A stretch of 64,000 bases of DNA from Phragmites australis. Its lineage: Eukaryota; Streptophyta; Magnoliopsida; Poales; Poaceae. The position numbers and the translations under genes were made by a program. Below are positions 55,401 through 64,000 of this stretch, piece after piece. The stretch spans positions 19,790,001-19,854,000 of the forward strand of contig NC_084927.1 of the NCBI RefSeq assembly GCF_958298935.1, given 5' to 3'. Positions within the stretch are counted from its first letter, which is position 1, and each line of letters starts with the position of its first letter. The notes beneath the pieces are model-generated. The model ran no database searches. It was not told where the DNA came from and saw only the letters and a program-made list of their open reading frames with translations.

Positions 55401-56690
55401 AGATGTCATCTTCATTTTCTTTGCAACTTTAGTTAGTCATGATCATAATTATAGTACATAGACATGCTCATGTAATCCTAAAACTATCAAACCAAATCAT
55501 CAACCTTATTAATCACTCATTACAAATAAATCAAAACATATTTCAACTTGGTTTCTCAAACTCCCGCTAGATGAGTGCATTGACAACTTTCAAAACGCAA
55601 AGATATTGGTTTGAATGAATCAACCAGAGAAGCTCATCCAAGTGACCAAAATCTAAAGAAAGAGCAAATCAAGGTCACTTAGTATAAGAAAGATTGCAAA
55701 AGCTTGAAGAGAAGCAAGGACAAGCCAAAAATGCAAGAACACCCCTTTGATGAATGTGCATTTTTCATACCGCAAGATTGTTCTTTGCGATTTAGTGCAT
55801 ATTTTGTCCCCAAAATCTCCTTTGGCAATGCAAACATCAAAGACAAAATACCATGCAATGCATGAATATATAGACCTAATGAGCTTCCACAAGTATATCA
55901 CAAAATATTTGTAGAACCTAGAGACATCAAAGGGCTATAGAGAGTAGACTATGGGGCTCACAATCGCATAGAGGCTTGAAAAGAGACAGTGGCATAAGAG
56001 CATGAAACTTTACAATCTAAGCCTAAAGAAGTGTTGGCGCATTTAAGTTCACATAGCCAAATCATGTTAAAAGTGACCACCACATAAGTATCCACTCGTG
56101 CTGAGGCAATACAAGTATTAAGAACCAGCAAACTTCAATCTCAAACTAGGCATACAAGTATTTATGACAGTAGGCTTTGCAAACGCTCACATATGAAATC
56201 AATATTTAGTTAGATCAAGTGATTGAAAGTATGAAATATTGAGGCATGATTCTTTGTATTTTATTTTATTTGTAAGTAGTCTCTTATCCAAGCGAAGTGT
56301 CGCACGACTAGGTACGGCAAACACCTCGAGGTGTTAAGACAACCGTATTGGATCACATCTTAGCACAAGAAACTTGATTGATCAAGATTATTCACAATTG
56401 CACATATTGGATCACATATTGCCAAAACAATTACGAACATAGTGATGATTCATAAAATAGCCAAAATTCATCTCTAGAAAAGCCAGCTTGCTTAAAATGA
56501 TTCATGTCAAAGTATCAAGAGGAGCCTAAATTTAAAAGCTTGCTCCGCACAACTACTCAACTCAGTCCAAATTCAAAACTAGCAACTGAAAATACTAAAG
56601 ACATACAAGTTAAATCCACTACTATGATTATCTTATAAGATGTTATGCAATGCAACAAAAATAAGATAGAGTATGTACATTGGTAACTCC

Positions 56691-57210
56691 TCATAACACA
56701 ATGCCATAGGGATGACATACATCAAGCTCGCCCCTTCGAAATACAAACCTTGTTGAATCTATAAGCTTGGTAAAGATATTGACAAGCTGGTGTAAGGTAT
56801 CTATGTATCTCAAGTCAATGTCTCTCTTCTCATTGTGGTCTCGCAACAAATGGAATCTCATATCTGTGTGTTTGGTTCTGGAGTGTTGGACTAGGTTATT
56901 GGCTAAACTTATGGCACTGGTGTTGTCACATAAAAGTGGCACACTCTTGAAGTCTAACCCAAAATCTCTTAAGGTAGCAACCATCCGCAAAATCTGAGAC
57001 AACAGCTAGTGGTAACAACATATTCAGCTTCAGCAGTTGACTGTGCAACACTAGACTATTTGTGAAAAGACCAACAAATAATAGAGGTACCCAAGAAATG
57101 ACAAGTACTAGAAGTACTCTTCCTATCAATTCTACAACCAGCAATATTGGCATCTGAAAACCCTCGAAGAGAATGCGAAGAGGATGTAGAAAACTAAAGA
57201 TCATACTCAA
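56691..57210 (-). pseudogene. copia RNase H fragment
   Basis: Minus-strand frames give LLCDNTSAISLANNLVQHSR, TKHTDMRFHLLRDH and VNIFTKLIDSTRF in 57002-56691 (family CDNxSAIxLAxNPVxHxRTKHI and ADxxTKPL), and a broken SxAEAEY region in 57210-56926. Order and motifs are copia RNase H. Frames are interrupted. Confidence 0.85.
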
Positions 57211-57528
57211 GGGTGTGTTTGAGATACCTCAATATACGCTTCTCTACTTGGCAATGGGATGTCATTGGTGATGCTTGGGTGAGCACACAAGCATACAACG
57301 AAGAGGATGTTGGGTATTGAGCCTATCAGGTACTGAAGGGAGCCAATCTTGCTCGTGTAGCCCGCTAGTCTACCGCATCCAGCTGGTCTACCCCTCATCA
57401 TCTTTATCCGGATCAAGCACGGTCAAGGTAGCTATCAGTGTTGCCAAGGGCTTTGCATCGCTCATGTCAAACTTCTTCAGCAAATCCTTAGTGTACTTCG
57501 TCTGGTGGCCGAATATATATTGCTTGCA

Positions 57529-58017
57529 TTACTTGATTTGAAGTCTAAAGAAGAAGTTGAGTTCGTCCATCATCGACATATCAAATTTTCTGCTCATAGT
57601 TTCTGCAAATATGACCACAAGAGCATGAGAAGAGCTACTAAAGATGATATAATCCACGTATATCTGAACAAGTAGAAAATCATTGCCATACTTAATGGCA
57701 AACAAAGTTTTATCTATCGAGCCCATCACATACCCATGCTCTAGCAAAAAGGACTTAAGCTTATCATACCAAGCTCTCGACGCTTACTTAAACCCATACA
57801 AAGCCTTCTTAAGCTTGTATACTCTATGAGGGTATTTAGGGTGCTCGAAACCTGGGGGTTGCTTGACATAGATTTTTTCCTCTATAAAACCATTTAGGAA
57901 AGCACTTTTGACATACATTTGATACAACTTTAAACCCTTAGATGCCAAAAATTCGAGGAGAATCATAATGGCTTTTAGTCTACCTACAGATGCAAAGGTC
58001 TCTCCAAAGTCTATCAC
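57529..58017 (-). pseudogene. copia reverse transcriptase fragment with altered active site
   Basis: 58017-57784 encodes FGETFASVGRLKAIMILLEF, LYQMYVKSAFLNGFIEE and IYVKQPPGFEHP (family DVKSAFLNGxLxExVYxxQPPGF, here V-K instead of D-V-K). 57747-57529 follows with FLLVQIYVDYIIFSSSS. The catalytic YVDD box reads YVDY, so one metal-binding Asp is lost. A stop separates the two frames. Confidence 0.85.
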
Positions 58018-58447
58018 CTCTATTTGAGTGAAATCCTAGGCCACAAGTCTAGCTTTATTTCTCACTATAGACCTGTTGTCCCTCTGCTTGTTTTTGAAAA
58101 CCCATTTGATGCTTATGGTATGAACGTTTGAGGGTGGCTCTACAAGAACTCAAGCTTGGTCTCTCTCAAAGTTTCTAACTCTTCATACATAGCATTGACC
58201 CAATTTGAATCAAAAAGAGCGTGTCCAACATCAAGAGGCTCAAAAGATGCAACAAATACAGAATCAGTGAAATGAGCATGTTAAGCAGATTTGGATCTCA
58301 CTACCCCTCTCATCAAGGTTGCCAATCATCTAGTGTGAGGGTGTCTCGCTGAATGTACTGAGGGGCCTCACGCTGTGAGACGATCTCCCACTCAAACACT
58401 GCTGGTGTAGGCTCGAAAGCAGCTGAAGTGAAAGTAGAGGCTGCAGG

Positions 58448-58737
58448 TAACAGCCCAAATTCTAAGAACCAAGAAAATTAAAAAAAAAATTCAAAGAAGA
58501 TAAAAGAGTTTTGTAAAACTAACTAAAAATCCTAGATGTGTATGTGTGCTTTATACATATACACATATATGTGAATATGTGTGTGTTATATGTATAAAAA
58601 CATATACATGTTGAGTGCTATTTTCCTATAAAAGAATATTTATAGATACATATGTGTATATATATTTGATTGTTTGGTGATTGGTTATGTGAGCTAATAT
58701 AAGAATATATATGTATAGTATATATGATGTATAAGTG

Positions 58738-58820
<83 letters not shown>

Positions 58821-61800
58821 AAGAGTAGAATAGAAAAGGAAAAGAAAATAGAAAGGTTTGTTCTGGGCTGAAACCCTCCAACTAGCCAAGCAGTCTACCC
58901 CATCTCTCTCCTATCTTCACTTTCTCTGGGCCATAGCCCAACCCGTCAACCGGCCCACCCAGCTGAGCTAGCCCAGCCTTCCCCGCCTCCCTCTACCTCT
59001 ATCACCTCCCTCCCTTCTCCTCTGCTCAGCTTGGTTAGAGGCGCAGCCAACCGCCGTGCACGTGAGGACCGCCGTGTCTGAGTCCAACAAGGGAACATTA
59101 GGGCAAGACGAGTTCGCACAATCTTCTAGAAGCTTTGACCCAGATCGAAACAACCATAGCCCGAGTCGTTCATGAGTTAGCTCCAAGATTGCGCCACCAT
59201 CCGCATCGCCATCTTAAAAAATTGGATGGTTTGGAGATAGAGAAAGAATCAGAGACCTAAAGCATAGTTTCCTAAATCCCTAAGCAAGCTTTTGACCATC
59301 TTATCTCTAGCTGAGCTTGACTTAAACGCGTGCCACCTTCGGTTTGAGCCACCACAGCCGCTTTTGAACCCGAGCCCTAATCCAATTAGATTACGACTTC
59401 TAGCTCACCTCGGATATAAATAGAGGGTCATAGGCTCAATTCAAAGCATGCCGCATCCTTTGCCCAACAAATCGATGAGTTTTCGCTCTCGGGAAGACCT
59501 CTCCGACGATATCTACTAGCCATCACGCCGTTGATTACCGCCAGCCCTCCACAGCCATTGCTGACGCTGATGTGTGCCCTAGGTACATTGTGTTTCCCGA
59601 TGCCTTCCCACCGCTCACCGTCGACCAAGCGCACTAGAGCGCCTTCTCCATCGACGCTAGTGAGCCGCTTAACGTTGCCACTGATGAGCCAGAGCTCAAG
59701 TCCGATGAGATTCCAACCATGAGCCACCGTGCCTGAGCTCTCTCCACCATGCTTGCCATCAGCTCCGGCCACCTAACCCTCCCATCCATCCGATCCGAGT
59801 TCAATGGCCAGGATTAGATCCAAAACACGCCCCTTTGTGGGCCAATAGAAAACTGCCATGTGTCATACATAACACAGTCAACAACAAAGCCAAGTCAACT
59901 GCCACCTCACCTTGCCACGCCAGCCACCATGTCAGCACCACTGCATACATGTCAATCCAGTCAACATTTCTTTTATTTGTTTTATTTGTTAAGATGACAT
60001 CATAATTAATATATATTGCACAATAAATAGATTTTTAGTACAAAATAATCCTAATAATAATAAATAGGGGATTAATTTATAATAATGTTTTATAGGTATA
60101 TTTAACTTTGTTTAATAGTTTTTATAGCTTTATAGTTCTATATAGCGTTTCCTTAGTAGAATAATTCCAACAAAAATATTTTCTAAAAGAATAATTCTAA
60201 AATTAGGATAAAATTTGTAAAATAGTTTTCATGGTGTTTATAGTATTTCTATAATGTTATATAGTTTTATTATTCAAATAAATGTTGCTACTTTGTGTAA
60301 TGTTTTCTTTCCATGATTTAAATGATGTTTTTAGAATTAAATAATTCCATAAATAGGATAAAATTTGACGTAGTTTTAGTAATGTTTAATGTTTTATATA
60401 GTTTGATAATTAAAGTAAATGCTAATAAATTCTAGAAAATCAAAAAAATCATAGAAGACTTTGGAAAAATTCTACATAATTTCCAAGCAACATAATTTCA
60501 TTTGTAGTTAATCTTTTTAGTCCGGTTTTCATCTATAGTTAATCTTTTTAGTCTTGTTTTGATTTTTAGAAAATCGTAACTTGTTAACCATAGCTCCGTT
60601 TTGAATCGTCCTTTCGTCGGATTGTTCGGAAAAGCGTGATCTTGTGTATGAAGATATTTATTTTGTGTTTTTTGGTTCTTTTTTTGATCTTGGTGTCTAT
60701 TGTTGTGTTTCCATTTCTCTTATGTTTGCGAGTAGATGTTAACATTCTGGAGGAGCTAGAAGGATGTCAAGACCAAGACTTTGAAGACCCAACTGAGTTG
60801 AATGAAGGCAAGTTATATTCTTGATCATATGTATCCCAATTTTCAAATATTTTGTTTTACAAACATGAATACTAATAATATGTTAGGAATCCCAAGAGTT
60901 AGGCTTTACCCTAGTTTTCCCTTATCATTCTTATCACTATAGTTTGGTTTTGGCTTATGGAAGAGTAGATAATGCTTAGCCTTGCTTTGGGATGGTAATT
61001 ACAATAATTGCTCTACGAAATTGATAATGGTCCTATGTTACAATGATAAAATATGATAGAATAATTTTTGTAGCAACATGGCATAGAGATTTGAGCAAGT
61101 GTTATAATAAGGCTGGTATGTGATGTACGGCTAGAAAAGTGGTAGTCTTGTTCAAAATCTAAGAACCGGTTCGTGGGGTGACATTTTATATTTACAATAC
61201 AACCACAAGCCTTGTATAGGATGGACCTAGCCAAGTAATTTGCTTTACTCTTAGCATAGTATGGACCATTTGGGGGTATGGGCAATGGAAGGGATGGACT
61301 TCCTTAGATCTGTAAGGCGCAACAGGGGATTTCCATTGTTGAGGTAGAATCACGCGGCGGTGAAACCTTAGCGGGCAGACATGTGCTGAGGGGTTATTGT
61401 AAAGGCTTTGTAGTGACATCCTTGCTACACACCTTAGAAGTGTGCGAGTGTCTAACTAACACGGGCAAAATGGAGACTTAGTCACTTGCTTATGGGTGAT
61501 GAAATTACGACTTGTGGGTAAAGTACAACCTCTGTAGAGTTAAAATTGAATATTTAGTCGTGCTCACGGTCACGAGTGACATAGAAAACACATCATGATT
61601 TTAAGTTGATGTTTTGGTCAGTAGGGTCAATTGTGGTGGTGCGAACCATAGTTGAGGTGTGGTGGGTTAGTCACAATGGTGGTAATCGTGGTTGAGGTGG
61701 GTTGTCAGTGGTTCAATCTTGGCAGTGGGAGCCATGGTTGAGGTGTTGGGTGTTCAACCTTAGTGTTTAGAACCTTGGTTAAGATGGTCAGTTGGTTAAG

Positions 61801-62300
61801 TCCGGATATTTATTTAATTACTATTACTTTTCAAAAAATCTTGAGGTGGTTGGTTATTTACAGATATTTATTTAATTACTATTACTTTTCGAAAAAAATT
61901 TACATAAAGTTATTTTCTACAAAAGAACCATATCAGCCATATTCTTGTTAAAGCTTTCATTTGCATACTACTTCCTTCACAACTTGTTGAGTACGACATG
62001 TGCTTACCCTTGCTATAACCAAATACTTAGTTGGGAAAAAAATTGAAGATCTCGTGGAGGTTGTTTTCTAGGGAGGTGTTCTCCGTCAATTATTCTGTAT
62101 CAGTGAAGATGAAGATTGCGCTTAGGATTCGCTGCAGTTCTATTTGGTTTTTCAACCTTGAAGGTCTCTTGTAAGATGGCTTACCGACTAAGGTATGGAT
62201 ATTGTAATGATTATCATCAATGAAGTCACTATGTTTTAGGATTGATTCCTAGGCTCAGCACATAGATGAGATTCGTTTGTATCTCAGACCGGTCTCGACA
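58448..62300 (+). mobile_element. Del/Tekay-like solo LTR insertion in the copia pol
   Basis: Copia coding stops near 58440 and resumes at about 62310-62400. Between lie ~3.85 kb beginning GGTAACAGCCCAAATTC (compare TGTAACACCCAAATT in Del/Tekay LTRs) and ending CTCAGACCGGTCTCGACA. The interior has features of such long LTRs, for example TTGTTAACCATAGCTCCG (60580) and TTGAGTACGACATGTGCTTAC (61985). There is no coding domain. The target duplication was not resolved and the family is inferred from ends. Confidence 0.5.
58746..58818. repeat. GT microsatellite
   Basis: An unbroken GT run of about 34 units at 58751-58818 preceded by AT repeats. Confidence 0.95.
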
Positions 62301-62429
62301 CTAGTGTAGAAGAAGCAGAAGCCAGCACAGATGCATGTGCGATAGGAAGTAACGGATCATTCTCATCGTCACCAAGAGCTGAAAGGTCGCCATCTACAAA
62401 GATAATTTCGCTCATCTCTTGGTTACACA

Positions 62430-63031
62430 CTAAAGAACATGGCTAGCACAAGGGGTCAATTTATCAAAAATCACATCATAGGATACCATGATGGTGTTAG
62501 TGTCAAGATTATAAACCCTGTAAAAATGATCATGAAGTGAATAACCCAAGAAAATATTATCAGAAGAACGCGACTCGAACTTATCAAGATTGCCACGCTT
62601 TAGGATGAAGCAACGACATCCAAAAACTCTCAAGTAAGAAATCTTCGGCTTTCTTTCAAAGCGCAATTCATAAGAAGTCACATTCAAGATCAAGCGTAAG
62701 AAAATCGTATTAGAGATATAGCAATATGTGCTAATAGCTTCTGCCCAAAAGTTCCTAGGAGTCCTATGCTCAATGAGCATCGTCATAGCCATCGCCTTAA
62801 AGTTTTATTCTTTCTTTCAACCACGCCATTCAGGTGAGGAACATGTGGGATAGAAAATTGATGCTCAAAGTCATGTTCAAGACCAAAAACATCAAAGAGA
62901 TAGTTCTTGAACTTAGTGCCATTATCATTGTGAATTACTTTCAATGTACCAGGGAGTTCCTTGAGCAATCTCAAAGCTAAGCTTCGAAAGTATGATAATA
63001 CTTCATCTTTGCTCACAAGAAAGAACACCAA
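62430..63031 (-). pseudogene. copia integrase fragment
   Basis: 63031-62783 has LKVIHNDNGTKFKNYLFDVF and HVPHLNGVVERKNKTL, the second Asp and Glu of the DDE catalytic triad (family IRSDNGTEF...NGVVERKNRTL). 62792-62430 continues with LIEHRTPRNFWAEAISTYCY and FGCRCFIL and ends VIFDKL. A frame change lies at the junction and N replaces S in the first motif. Confidence 0.88.
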
Positions 63032-63601
63032 AGAGTGAAGAGAGTAGTCATCAATAATGACAAATACATACCACTTCCCACCTGCTAAATAAACTCGGCA
63101 AGGACCAATAGTGTTTATATGAAGAAGTTCTCTAGTTGTTTAGTCATAAACAGATTAACTATTGGGTGAGAGACGACAACCATCTTGTCATGTTGACAAG
63201 GAGTACAAACAATCCTATGTGGATCAAGCATAGGGCACTCAAACGAGTGAGCAAGTCAAAACTCATATGCCTAGCCTCCTATGCCACATCCAAAGCTCAC
63301 ACGAAGGTTGAGCAATCAAACAACGAGAAGACCCAAAAGACTTAGAAAAATCGGCTCCAAATACTCTTACAACTCAAGAAATCTGACAAATCAAAGTGCC
63401 TGAGGAATCAAAAACTCAGGAAGCATTATGCTTGAAGCGCACTTCCAAATCCTCATCCAACAACTGAGATACAGAAAACAAGTTTTATGCTAGATACTCT
63501 ACCAAAGCCATAACCTTGAGAGTGAAGCTCTCACTCACTCTTATTATACCTTTGGCATTCACTCTTTCTTTTCTTTCATCCTCAAATATGATGTACCCGT
63601 G

Positions 63602-63796
63602 TCACTTTATCGGGTTGAGGCTGGAGAACCATGATGCATCTCCAGTTATATGGCACAAACAATCGGAGTCAATAAGCCACTTGTTCTCCAAGCCTCCGCC
63701 TACCACCTCAGAAGGATCAAGCTCGGGGTCGCTATCGTTGTCATTCGCCATGAAGCAAAGCCCGGTGAAGTACTTGTTCTTCCTCTTGTTCTTCAC
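63602..63796 (-). pseudogene. copia protease fragment
   Basis: Minus-strand frame with KWLIDSDCLCHITGDASWFS (family WIxDSGCSxHMTGD): the active-site D-S-G reads D-S-D. It lies upstream (minus direction) of integrase as expected for copia. Confidence 0.75.
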
Positions 63797-63907
63797 AGGT
63801 TACTCCTCCTCCTTTGTTTCACGCTCATGTCATGTCGAGGTACTGCAGAAAAAAGAGAATCCCTCTCTTTCCGCCCCCTTGGATAATTTGGGACTTTCAA
63901 ATTGTAA

Positions 63908-64000
<93 letters not shown>

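Larger units (their letters stand above)
52423..55545 (-). mobile_element. 3' LTR of the copia element (with nested CACTA)
   Basis: The left end is TGTAGGACCGAGAACGAG followed by AGAGGGGGTGAATAGG, the complement of a classic Sirevirus-type LTR end. The right end on the minus strand begins TGAAATATGTTTTG, next to the purine tract GCGGGAGTTTGAG. Without the CACTA insert it is about 1.96 kb. TATA box TCTATAAATAG (minus, about 54255-54264). Degenerate CATCGGACCATCCGACG palindromes at 54890-55390. Confidence 0.75.

Noticed and set aside
58618..58889. Two open frames of repeated His-Thr
   Set aside because: They translate the GT microsatellite in two frames; no coding evidence.

Overview
The window is nuclear DNA from a plant, most likely a panicoid grass (sorghum, sugarcane or maize relatives). 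The reasons are an intron-rich phosphatidylinositol synthase gene with plant splice signals, a GC-rich intronless AP2/ERF gene, Tourist-type MITEs with TTA target sites, Sirevirus-like copia LTRs with repeated CCGGACAATCCGG-type palindromes, several CACTA families with dense subterminal repeats, and grass-type LINEs. Nothing bacterial or organellar was seen.

Host genes are few. (1) A phosphatidylinositol synthase (PIS) gene on the + strand has a 5'-UTR exon near 8.1-8.5 kb and ten coding exons from 9272 to 11763; every junction keeps frame and gives 223 residues with the full CDP-alcohol phosphotransferase motif. (2) An adenylate isopentenyltransferase (IPT, cytokinin synthesis) frame at 25734-26668 (+) is complete end to end but broken by insertions of 1, 8 and 2 nt. 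(3) An F-box gene remnant lies at 29081-29757 (-) with several frame changes. (4) An intact AP2/ERF transcription factor of the LEAFY PETIOLE/PUCHI type lies at 31810-32586 (-) with a TATA box at 32745-32752. (5) A decayed leucine-rich-repeat-like remnant lies at 50.0-51.95 kb (-), split by a solo LTR. GC-rich islands at 21.4-22.6 and 37.3-38.0 kb may be further gene fragments.

The rest is mostly transposable elements, many nested. 0.5-3.1 kb: two copies of a composite joining a Ty3/gypsy RT-RNase H fragment to a GTCGCCC-motif promoter-like region. 3.6-6.3 kb (-): a broken transposon-associated gene. 12.8-14.4 kb: a solo Sirevirus-like LTR with target duplication CCTCC. 15.4-19.0 kb (-): a degenerate Ty3/gypsy element carrying a Tourist MITE inside RNase H. 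19.4-20.9 kb: a CACTA fragment with a transposase-associated domain. 22.9-24.3 and 52.9-54.0 kb: two non-autonomous CACTA elements of one family, each with a clean 3-bp target duplication and each carrying a tRNA-like A-box/B-box module. 31.2-31.4 kb: a 5'-truncated LINE with a 17-bp duplication. 42.5-46.3 kb: a LINE interrupted by a CACTA element. 50.9-51.6 kb: a solo copia LTR with duplication ATCTA. 52.4 kb to the window end (-): a Sirevirus-like copia element whose 3' LTR holds a CACTA element and whose pol is split by a ~3.85-kb Del/Tekay-like LTR.

The genes do not form a functional cluster. PIS makes phosphatidylinositol at the ER, IPT would start cytokinin synthesis, and the ERF factor is a developmental regulator; they are separated by repeats as is typical of grass gene islands. 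The least ordinary signals are the Pol III-like module shared by two CACTA elements, the duplicated gypsy/promoter composite, and the three-frameshift IPT gene.
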